A stretch of 34,621 nt of DNA from Oscillospiraceae bacterium (GTDB lineage: Bacteria; Bacillota; Clostridia; Oscillospirales; Ruminococcaceae): NCBI GenBank assembly GCA_022511485.1, contig JAFLUJ010000003.1, positions 1 through 34,621 on the forward strand, written 5' to 3'. A model generated the notes under the pieces. The model did not search any database. It had not been told where the DNA came from and worked only from the letters and a program-made list of their open reading frames with translations. Shown piece after piece: positions 9,200-16,596 of the stretch (position 1 is its first letter; every line of letters starts with the position of its first letter). The position numbers and the translations under genes were made by a program.

Positions 9200-12127
9200 T
9201 CAGGAATCAAGTCCGAGATTCTCTCGTTTTCTTGTGATCTCTCTGTTGATGTCTATATTGTACCACCGCAGTGTTTCTCTTGGATTTTCCTTGTCGTTTA
9301 CAACCGCTCTGAATGCGTTCATGATACTTCTTGTTACAACGTATGCGGAAGGAACTACAGGGATCTCCTCCAGCTGATCCATCTGATAAAGTATCTTATC
9401 AAGATCCTTATTGGACCAGTTAAGCTGCTTGAGAGCTTCAACGTTTGCGCTGTCGAAACGTCCGAGAGGACCCATTACGCCTTCTACGTTCTGACCGTAT
9501 TCTATCATTGTATCCGTATCGGTAAACCACTTGATGAACTCCCAGGCTGTCTGGGTGTCCTTGCAGCTTGAAAGTATTACAGCACCTGAGCCGTTTGAGT
9601 TAGCGGCGTTGGAGATGCTTCCGTCTGCCTGAAGTGTTCCGGGTATCGGACAGAAGTCCCACAGTCCCTTTATTTCAGGAGCAGCCATATTAAGCTGATT
9701 GTAGAATGTGCAGTAGTTCTGAATAACTATAGGAGCTTCACCTGTTCTGAAACGTGTGAATGCGTCGTATGTCTGGTCGAACTTATAGATATTATAGAAG
9801 TCGGTCCATGTAGCGAATGCGTCAACTGCTGCATTGGAATCGAAATTCGTTGCTGTCTGGTCGTCGTTGTAATAGTTGGTGCCCGACTGGAGCATCAGAA
9901 GTGCGAATGTGTGTCCTGCTTCTGTTGCCGGCGAGATGGAAACACCGCCCGATACTACACCAGGCAGGATAAGTCCCGGCTGGAGATATTTTCTCTGCAT
10001 AGCGGGAAGCATATCTATCAGCTCATCCCATGTTGCCGGTGCGGTATCCATACCGACCTCGGAAAGTATATCCTTACGGTAGAACATCATTGGGAAGCTT
10101 CTGTTGATAGGTATTGCATAAACGTTTCCGTCGTATGTATACTGTACCATAGCATTTCTCTGGAAACGTTTTGCCACATCGTCAAAGCCGTCCATATCAT
10201 TAAGAGGAATTACCAGATCTCGCAGGGCAAGGTTTACAGGGAACTCGCCTCCTACAAACAGCGAGGCATCCGGACCTTTGCCTGCAAGGACGGCTTCCAT
10301 GATAGCGCCCTGTACAAGGTTGATGGCTACCTGTGTGCTGTGCTCGGGATTGAACTCGGCGTCAACAAGCTGTTTGATAACGTTTGTCTGGTCACGTCCG
10401 AGACCTACCCACACGTTTATGGAATCTCTTGTAGTATCGGAAAGCTGTGTATAATCCTCAAAGAATGAATTTATAAATCCTTGGAGACCGAAGATAAAGC
10501 TCTTCCAGAGGTTTGGTTTTACCTTTGTGAAATCTCCGCTGGCAGGAACGAGCTCGATAAAGTCGATAACAAGGGGCTGCTCACGGTACTGTCTCATCCA
10601 TGATGAAACAGAGGAAACGTTATCCTTGATCGAGCCGTTAGAGATCATATCCGGGATCTTATGGGGCTTTTCCGAGCCTCTTTCAAGGACTGTTGCAAGT
10701 CTTTCAAGAGCGGCAGCCTCAGTACCCTTCTGATTTGCCAGCTTTTCGATGTTGTCCTCAACGCCGAGAAGCTGTGCTGACATTTCAGCGAACACTGTTG
10801 TCAGCTCTGGGATCTCCTTGTGAACATAGTAGTCGGTATATTTATCCGGAGAAGGTCCTGTTATCATCAGGATCTGCATATAATACTGGTTTGCGGTATA
10901 AACGATCTCGTCGAGATAGCGCATTGCCTCGCCGATCTCTCCCGGGATAACTTCAAGAGCCAGCTCATGCTTGCCTGCGTCGAGGTAAACATATATCGGA
11001 TCTCCGTTTTCGTCCTCGGGAACTACTAGGATCCAGTCGTCGTCGTACTCAAACTTGATCTGAGCAAGTTTTTCGTTGGGAACTTTTCCGTCGATATAAA
11101 GTCTGCGGTTTGTATAAAGACCTCTCAGAACGTTCTGCTTTGCCTTTATGCCGATCTTGTAGTATCCCGCAGTATCAACGGTCATTTCCCAGGTAATCAT
11201 CTGACCCGCGTTATCCCATGTGCCGTCACCCACTGTATTATAGCGCTGTTTGGAGGGGTGATTCAGATTGCCCGAATTATCCTCGGTGAGGTAGGAGCTT
11301 CTGTCATATGTAGGGAAAAGGGTCTGGGAATTTGTATAAATATACTGTTCGCCCTGTATCTTTATACTTGATGCGCCGGAATTCTGTGCAAGGTCAGAAT
11401 CCGAAGGCTTCACATAAGCATCGTAGTCTCCAATATTGCAGAGCTTGATATATTCAATGGCTACGCCTGCCCGCTCCGATTCAAAGGAGATGGTATGCTG
11501 ACCCGCTTCAAGATTGAAATAAAGCGGTTCGTTGAAAAGACCGTCCACGTCGTATGCCATACGTGTCACCCATTTAGGTGTTTGTATCTGAGGCGGACGT
11601 ATTTCATTATCCTTGCTGTCCAGCTTTATGGGATATGCGCTGTTCCAGACATGATCCAGCGTTAAACGGGTGGCTGTATCATAGGGAGACTCGCCGTCCA
11701 GCAGGACTGAAAGCTCTGTGATGGTAGTGACCTCAAGAGGGTAGTAGCTTATCTCCATCTGGTATGCTCCGGATTCGGGAACGTCCACGGTATAATCGAC
11801 CCGTCCCTCATCGTTTGACCAGACGAGGACGTTATCTCTGCCCTCGAATGTTGTTACTTCCGCATCTGCGAGATTATCCTTTCCGGAGTAGCTCAGCACA
11901 GCTTCCTTATCCGGACGTTTTGCATCTGCGATCTCGTCATAGTACTCGCTGTAGGTTTTCTGCTTGAATGAAGCACTCACCTCACCGAGACTGACCCCGG
12001 TCTCCGCGGCGGGAGGTTCGCCCGCGCTGTCTTCGGCGGCGGCGGGAAAAGCAGGAAGCATAGGAATACAAACAAGAACTGCCAGCGCTGCCGAAAGCAG
12101 ACGCTTAAAATTCGTTTTCCTTGACAA
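9200..12127 (-). CDS. Large extracellular solute-binding protein with N-terminal carbohydrate-binding-like modules
   Basis: C-terminal half has family 1 SBP features (VYAIPINRSFPMMFYRKDILSEVGMDTAPATWDELIDML; ...TQTAWEFIKWFTDTDTMIEYGQ). N-terminal half has two beta-sandwich-like modules. Likely TTG start at 12127 (LSRKTNFKRLL) with AAAGGTGG upstream; ORF track start is 12139. Confidence 0.85.
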   Translation of the reverse strand: MSRKTNFKRLLSAALAVLVCIPMLPAFPAAAEDSAGEPPAAETGVSLGEVSASFKQKTYSEYYDEIADAKRPDKEAVLSYSGKDNLADAEVTTFEGRDNVLVWSNDEGRVDYTVDVPESGAYQMEISYYPLEVTTITELSVLLDGESPYDTATRLTLDHVWNSAYPIKLDSKDNEIRPPQIQTPKWVTRMAYDVDGLFNEPLYFNLEAGQHTISFESERAGVAIEYIKLCNIGDYDAYVKPSDSDLAQNSGASSIKIQGEQYIYTNSQTLFPTYDRSSYLTEDNSGNLNHPSKQRYNTVGDGTWDNAGQMITWEMTVDTAGYYKIGIKAKQNVLRGLYTNRRLYIDGKVPNEKLAQIKFEYDDDWILVVPEDENGDPIYVYLDAGKHELALEVIPGEIGEAMRYLDEIVYTANQYYMQILMITGPSPDKYTDYYVHKEIPELTTVFAEMSAQLLGVEDNIEKLANQKGTEAAALERLATVLERGSEKPHKIPDMISNGSIKDNVSSVSSWMRQYREQPLVIDFIELVPASGDFTKVKPNLWKSFIFGLQGFINSFFEDYTQLSDTTRDSINVWVGLGRDQTNVIKQLVDAEFNPEHSTQVAINLVQGAIMEAVLAGKGPDASLFVGGEFPVNLALRDLVIPLNDMDGFDDVAKRFQRNAMVQYTYDGNVYAIPINRSFPMMFYRKDILSEVGMDTAPATWDELIDMLPAMQRKYLQPGLILPGVVSGGVSISPATEAGHTFALLMLQSGTNYYNDDQTATNFDSNAAVDAFATWTDFYNIYKFDQTYDAFTRFRTGEAPIVIQNYCTFYNQLNMAAPEIKGLWDFCPIPGTLQADGSISNAANSNGSGAVILSSCKDTQTAWEFIKWFTDTDTMIEYGQNVEGVMGPLGRFDSANVEALKQLNWSNKDLDKILYQMDQLEEIPVVPSAYVVTRSIMNAFRAVVNDKENPRETLRWYNIDINREITRKRENLGLDS

Positions 12128-12155
12128 CAGATAGACCACCTTTCATATAACTTAA

Positions 12156-12276
12156 CCTGTCCCAAGGCTGAGCCTTGACCCATGCCGTTGCACACTTTTT
12201 TCAGCAGAGTAAAATACAACACGGATATTTCATTTGCTCTCAAAAGCTACAAAATCATAAGCCGAGCCTTGACAGG
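12156..12276 (-). repeat. Structured element copy A in operon leader, closed by CCTGTC/GACAGG
   Basis: Contains AAGGCTGAGCCTTGACCCATGCCGTTGCACACTTTTTTCAGCAGAGTAAAATACAACACGGA, clearly similar to 23210-23272. Confidence 0.65.
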
Positions 12277-12349
12277 ATAAAGTGTTAGTTTTGTGTCAAT
12301 TGCAAAAAATTTAGTTGTTCGTGTGGAAAAAATTCAGCGTTATATAATT

Positions 12350-12378
12350 ATTATACCAATCCGGCGATTATTTGTCAA
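12350..12378 (-). promoter_or_regulatory. Sigma-A-type promoter of the ABC operon
   Basis: Reverse strand TTGACA (12378-12373), 17-nt spacer, TATAAT (12355-12350); about 200-nt leader before the SBP gene. Confidence 0.8.
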
Positions 12379-12534
12379 GTATTTTTAGTGAATTTTGTTC
12401 AGAAAATCTCATTTTTTATGCCAGAAAATTATGGTTTTTTAATAGTTTTACCTTCATTGTCTATGGTTTTACTATATGATGTGATTGTGTGGTGTTATGC
12501 ATATCATATATTGATGTTTTGTCCGCAGATGAAA

Positions 12535-12562
12535 AAAGCTCCCCTGTTCGGAGGAGCTTTTT
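12535..12562. terminator. Terminator-like hairpin of a possible short minus-strand RNA
   Basis: aaaagctcccctgttcggaggagctttt. Confidence 0.6.
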
Positions 12563-12642
12563 TGTCTGACAATCAGCACAAAAATCCAAATAGCAAACAG
12601 AATCCCCGGGGTCACACCCTCAGGATACTGCATTTCAAGTAT

Positions 12643-12671
12643 ATTGTACACCATGATTTTACATTTGTCAA
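12643..12671 (-). promoter_or_regulatory. Consensus-type promoter firing left into a short RNA
   Basis: Reverse strand TTGACA, 17 nt, TACAAT; begins CTTGACAAATG as do the antisense promoters at 13238 and 31153. Confidence 0.6.
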
Positions 12672-12678
12672 GTGCTTT

Positions 12679-12892
12679 TTACCTCATGCGGATAAGTTCC
12701 CTTGTGCGTTCATCTGCGCTCATTTTATATACTGGCCTGTATGCCCTTCTGAATCCCTGCTATATTTGTAGTTTCCAACATATCGAACTCCTCCTTGCTA
12801 TCCGCTTTTATGAACCGGAGCCATAGCTCCTTACGTTTGCTTTTTTCAATATCCCCGGGGATCTTGTTAAGCTCAAAGAAGTGTATAGACAT
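12679..12892 (-). pseudogene. C-terminal remnant of Rpn/PDDEXK-type transposase family protein
   Basis: Reverse strand reads MSIHFFELNKIPGDIEKSKRKELWLRFIKADSKEEFDMLETTNIAGIQKGIQASI* then, in another frame, KMSADERTRELIRMR*; matches the recalled style of the Rpn/PD-(D/E)XK transposase C-terminus; frameshifted and truncated. Confidence 0.7.
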
Positions 12893-12911
12893 TTTGTCTG
12901 AGAGTTTTTTG

Positions 12912-12940
12912 TTGACTTATGGCAAAACATATGTTATACT
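12912..12940 (+). promoter_or_regulatory. Promoter of toxin-like module 1
   Basis: TTGACT, 17 nt, TATACT. Confidence 0.75.
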
Positions 12941-12998
12941 ATAAACAGAGCACACCTAACGGTGGACGGTTGCTCCTGAAAAGGAGGTGATAACCGAG

Positions 12999-13091
12999 AT
13001 GATCACATTGGCGGAGATTCTCCAGTTCATGTCACTCATTGTAGACGTTATCTCGCTATGCTTTCTTGTCTCAAAAAACAAGAAAAAGTAG
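12999..13091 (+). CDS. Type I toxin-like hydrophobic peptide 1 (30 aa)
   Basis: MITLAEILQFMSLIVDVISLCFLVSKNKKK*; AAAAGGAGGTGA upstream; TM plus poly-Lys tail; resembles the TxpA/BsrG holin-like toxin style. Missing from ORF track due to size. Confidence 0.75.
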   Translation: MITLAEILQFMSLIVDVISLCFLVSKNKKK

Positions 13092-13115
13092 TCGTTTTTA
13101 TATTTTATACATATA

Positions 13116-13155
13116 AAAATAGCCGCCCAGCTCCGACAAGTTGGCGGCTATTTTT
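13116..13155. terminator. Shared bidirectional terminator of module 1
   Basis: aaaaatAGCCGCCcagctccgacaagttGGCGGCTattttt. Confidence 0.8.
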
Positions 13156-13203
13156 ATAACCAATAACTAAAGGAGCAGCCGTTCATCGGTGTGCTCTTTT
13201 TAT
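13116..13203 (-). ncRNA. Putative antitoxin RNA 1, convergent with toxin 1
   Basis: Promoter TTGACA (13238-13233), 17 nt, TATAAT (13215-13210); transcript starts near AGAGCACACCGATGAACGGCTGCTCC and ends in the shared hairpin 13116-13155. Confidence 0.7.
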
Positions 13204-13319
13204 GTTTTCATTATACACCACACTTCCGCATTTGTCAAGTGTTTTCATAAAAATAGCGGGTAGGGCATAGAAAAAATGATCTATCCTCTATTTTCTATCT
13301 CTCTATCCTCTAATAAAAG

Positions 13320-13355
13320 CGGCGCTGCCCGTTCTGCATCCGGACAGCGCCTATT
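13320..13355 (-). terminator. Terminator of the 698-aa surface-protein gene
   Basis: Reverse strand GGCGCTGTCCGGATGCAGAACGGGCAGCGCC followed by a T-rich tail. Confidence 0.65.
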
Positions 13356-13437
13356 GATGTTAGAATAACGTACAATTACTCAAAGTAACCGTTGTTATAC
13401 TTTCATGAAATTCAAGACATTTATATCTGTCTTTAAA

Positions 13438-15534
13438 TTAGCCTCTCTTCTTAGCAACTACTGCTGCTGCTGCGAGAGCTACAGGGATAACTGCGAGAGC
13501 TACGGAAGCATTACCTGTCTTAGGGTTCTCTGCTACTGCAGGAGCTGCCTCTGTTACTACAGGAGCCTCTGTCTCAGGAGTTACGTCTACTTCTTCATCT
13601 TCATCGCCGCCGAGGTCGATGTCCTCGTCCATGTCGATATCCTCGTCGAGTGTATCTAACTCACCTTCTACGCCAGCGTCAGCGGATACATCCTCTTCCT
13701 CACGGAGAGCAAGAACTACATCGAGAGAATCCCAGAACCATGTCTGTGATGTAGCAAGACCCATTGTGCTGATGTAGAGAGCTCTGTCGTTTGTGATACC
13801 CTTCTCAGCAGCTGCGTCAACAATGTCATCCCAGCTGAAGGAGATGGATGTCTGAGCCCAGTCAAAGTACTCTGTGTTGGAGAGGCTCATTGTGAGACCG
13901 CCGTTAACTACGAGAGCGCCAGCGAAGAGGTTAACGCCTGCCCAATCCATACCTGTGAATGTGGAGAGCTCGAAGTCATAGAGAGGATAGAGGTGCTGAC
14001 CGAATGCCATGTACTGGCTGGATACCCAATCCTTCCATGTATCGCTTGTGTATGTGCCGTAGAGATCATTATTAAAATCATCTGCACCGCCGTTAGTAGG
14101 TGAGCAGAGGTTTACAGGCTGTGTAGCTGTGTTGAACTTAAATGTTACATCGTAGTTCTGTACAGCGTCGTTAAGTACTGCGCCTACGTTGGAGTAAGAA
14201 CCGTAGTTACCGCTGAGACCAAGACCCTTGAAGATGTTCTTGTTTACAGAAGCTGCACCAGCATTTACTGCCTGTGTCTCAAGGTATCTGATGATATCGC
14301 CGTCGAACCAGTCATCAGCGTCAGCGCCCCATACGCCAAGGTATGTTCTGCCAACACCTGTTGTTGTATCGGTCATGTAAGGAGCGAATGCGTAAGAACC
14401 AGCTGTGAAGCCAGCAGCAACGCCGTCAAAACCTGTCTTTACGCCAGCACCAGCACCAATCTTAACAGTGAAGTTGTCGCCTACAGCTACAGTACCCCAA
14501 ACGCCAGCAGTACCGCCTAAGTCATTATCTACTGTAGGATCTACAGCAGGAACTTCTGCACTTCCGAGGTTTACTATAATTGTCTCTGCTGCAGTGTAAG
14601 GACCTGCATCTATTGTAAGACCCCATTCACCGAAATCTACGCCGAGATCAGTAGTACCAGCATCCTTAACTACCCAGTTGCCTTCGTTATTTACTACGAA
14701 TGTAATTGTTGTTTCACCAGTAGCTGCTGCATATGCCCAAGCCTTCTTATTAAGAGTTGACTGACGAGCAATAGTTGCAGTTCCGCTATATGTTCCGGCT
14801 CCAAGTGTAGCATCAACAGCAGGTACTGCAGGTGAGCCAGCACTAGTTACTGTGATTGTAACTTCCTGACCAGCTACATAACCATCAGGAACGCCTACGA
14901 GGTTGCACCAGCCGCCTGCTGCAGCACCAGCATCAAAATCGCTTGCGATGATCTGTGCAGCACCGCCAGCAACAGGAGTGCTGATCTCAACACCGAGTTC
15001 GCCCTTTGCAATAGCACCGTTTATATCAGCGAGGCTGCCGTATTTCTTAGCGTCAAGACCATTGTAGCTAACTGTTACCTTAAGGTCAACCTTGCTGGAT
15101 GCAATAAGAACGGGCTTGCCATCCTTCTGTGTTACTGTATCAGCAGCAACTACAGGGATTGTAAGTGTATCGCCTGTGTTATCGAGGAGCTTCTCACCAG
15201 CTACGCTGTACTCAGAACCCCAAGTAGCGTGTGTAGCGAGCATTTCCTGAATAATGCCTACACCGCCTGTGGATGTTGTGTAAGTACCGGATACCTTGAA
15301 TACATCGCCCCAAGCATTACCCTGAATAACCTTAAGAGTAACATTCGTGTCTGCTGCAAGAGCAAGGTTCTGGAATGTAGCAGTAACTGTTACCTTAGCA
15401 TCAGCCTTGGACTGCTTTTCTCTTACGAGACTATAAGTAAGTGTTTTAGCTTCGAGAGCGGAAGCTGTTGTAGCCATTGCAGATACGGCTACGGATGCTG
15501 CTGCAACTGCAGCGATTGTCTTTTTCATGTTCAT
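13438..15534 (-). CDS. Large secreted cell-surface protein with acidic linker and NPKTGN-TM-KKRG anchor
   Basis: Signal peptide MNMKKTIAAVAAASVAVSAMATTASA; acidic linker LDEDIDMDEDIDLGGDEDEEVDV; C-term NPKTGNASVALAVIPVALAAAAVVAKKRG; GGAGGATTTTTTC upstream. Confidence 0.85.
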   Translation of the reverse strand: MNMKKTIAAVAAASVAVSAMATTASALEAKTLTYSLVREKQSKADAKVTVTATFQNLALAADTNVTLKVIQGNAWGDVFKVSGTYTTSTGGVGIIQEMLATHATWGSEYSVAGEKLLDNTGDTLTIPVVAADTVTQKDGKPVLIASSKVDLKVTVSYNGLDAKKYGSLADINGAIAKGELGVEISTPVAGGAAQIIASDFDAGAAAGGWCNLVGVPDGYVAGQEVTITVTSAGSPAVPAVDATLGAGTYSGTATIARQSTLNKKAWAYAAATGETTITFVVNNEGNWVVKDAGTTDLGVDFGEWGLTIDAGPYTAAETIIVNLGSAEVPAVDPTVDNDLGGTAGVWGTVAVGDNFTVKIGAGAGVKTGFDGVAAGFTAGSYAFAPYMTDTTTGVGRTYLGVWGADADDWFDGDIIRYLETQAVNAGAASVNKNIFKGLGLSGNYGSYSNVGAVLNDAVQNYDVTFKFNTATQPVNLCSPTNGGADDFNNDLYGTYTSDTWKDWVSSQYMAFGQHLYPLYDFELSTFTGMDWAGVNLFAGALVVNGGLTMSLSNTEYFDWAQTSISFSWDDIVDAAAEKGITNDRALYISTMGLATSQTWFWDSLDVVLALREEEDVSADAGVEGELDTLDEDIDMDEDIDLGGDEDEEVDVTPETEAPVVTEAAPAVAENPKTGNASVALAVIPVALAAAAVVAKKRG

Positions 15535-15955
15535 GAAAAAATCCTCCTTGTTTTGTTTTAATTTTTTTCTTTATATTTATTTCCAAAATAAAATGGAAAT
15601 CAATATTAGTTGGACAGGCTGTCCGGAGTGACCGTTTTGGATAACCCGGGAGTTTTGCCTATCACGCTTATAATTCTAACATTTTGTTTTGAAAGTGTCA
15701 ATGTACAGTATAAACAAAAATTTAAATCAAAAATAATGACAAGCGCACAGATTTCAACAAAAAATTAAAGGATGGCAAAAATCTGCACAAAATTTTAGTA
15801 ACCAAAATGCAATAATTGTAACACTTTTGTAACCTTGTCCGTATCCGGGACGGGATGCATATACATATAAATCGTATGGGGGGATGGGGTCAATATGATC
15901 TTTTTGCTATTCGGGGGATATACATATTATATATTTGTGCTTTTTTTAAAAATGC

Positions 15956-15984
15956 TTGACAAAAGAAATTTTATGATGTATAAT
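15956..15984 (+). promoter_or_regulatory. Promoter of putative antitoxin RNA 2
   Basis: TTGACA, 17 nt, TATAAT. Confidence 0.75.
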
Positions 15985-15990
15985 ATTAAC

Positions 15991-16081
15991 ATAAAGGGCA
16001 CGCCGATGAACGGCTGCTCCCTTTATATTAGTTGTTTAATGAAAAAACAGCCGCACGTTGGGAACTGGGCGGCTGTTTTTT
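15991..16081 (+). ncRNA. Putative antitoxin RNA 2
   Basis: Starts ...AAAGGGCACGCCGATGAACGGCTGCTCCCTTT (same 5' motif as RNAs 1 and 3); ends in hairpin AAACAGCCGCacgttgggaactGGGCGGCTGTTTTTT. Confidence 0.7.
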
Positions 16082-16088
16082 GTCTGCC

Positions 16089-16193
16089 TTACTTTTTCTT
16101 GTTGCCTTTAATAATAGCAACAGTAAGGGAGATAACAGAGAGAAGCACTGTCGTATACAGAAATAAACATTCGTATGTAACATAAGCATCCAT
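16089..16193 (-). CDS. Type I toxin-like hydrophobic peptide 2 (34 aa)
   Basis: MDAYVTYECLFLYTTVLLSVISLTVAIIKGNKKK*; GAAAGGGGG upstream; promoter TTGACA (16288-16283), 17 nt, TATAAT (16265-16260). Confidence 0.78.
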   Translation of the reverse strand: MDAYVTYECLFLYTTVLLSVISLTVAIIKGNKKK

Positions 16194-16259
16194 GCTACCA
16201 ACCCCCTTTCTGTAATGAAAGGGAGCAGCCATCCACCGTTTTAGGCGTGTCCAGATAAT

Positions 16260-16288
16260 ATTATAACATATGTTCTGCCAAATGTCAA
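16260..16288 (-). promoter_or_regulatory. Promoter of toxin-like module 2
   Basis: Perfect TTGACA-N17-TATAAT on the reverse strand. Confidence 0.8.
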
Positions 16289-16315
16289 CAAAAAATCCCC
16301 TGAACGGGGATTTTT

Positions 16316-16555
16316 TCAGCTTAATTTTATTGTATGATCCAATACTGTAATACTTGTACCATCCTCTGTTTTGTCAAGATCAAATACCACCATTTTTTCC
16401 TCGTGCATTATATTGTATGTGTTTACATACACCGTGATAAATCCTGCCGTAAACGCTGCCATGAGAAGCACTGCCGTGATACCGTATTTCAAATATCCCT
16501 TTTTGTGGCGTCTTTTATTTTTCCTGCGAAATTTATATATCCTGCCTATCTTTAT
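16316..16555 (-). CDS. Small basic single-TM protein downstream of spoIIP, non-standard start
   Basis: Open frame IKIGRIYKFRRKNKRRHKKGYLKYGITAVLLMAAFTAGFITVYVNTYNIMHEEKMVVFDLDKTEDGTSITVLDHTIKLS*; GGAGGGG 4 nt upstream of an AUA codon; no ATG/GTG/TTG at that position; hairpin after the stop. Confidence 0.5.
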   Translation of the reverse strand: MKIGRIYKFRRKNKRRHKKGYLKYGITAVLLMAAFTAGFITVYVNTYNIMHEEKMVVFDLDKTEDGTSITVLDHTIKLS

Positions 16556-16596
16556 TACTCCCCTCCGTTTTTATGTACATATTATCCGGGGAAGCT

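Noticed and set aside
8802-9377. 191-aa plus-strand ORF
   Set aside because: Antisense to a clear permease gene and SBP C-terminus; basic low-information sequence, no SD.
12388-12826. Plus-strand ORFs 12388..12771 and 12644..12826
   Set aside because: Lie across a terminator hairpin, a minus-strand promoter and the transposase remnant; no RBS.
13281-13318. CTATCCTCTATTTTCTATCTCTCTATCCTCTA low-complexity tract as possible CRISPR/tandem repeat
   Set aside because: Too short and irregular; no repeat-spacer structure. No CRISPR array, tRNA or rRNA recognised anywhere in the window.
15895-16185. 96-aa plus-strand ORF MIFLLFGGYTYY...
   Set aside because: Spans the antitoxin RNA 2 promoter, terminator and the antisense of toxin 2; no credible RBS. 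The module interpretation explains the sequence better.
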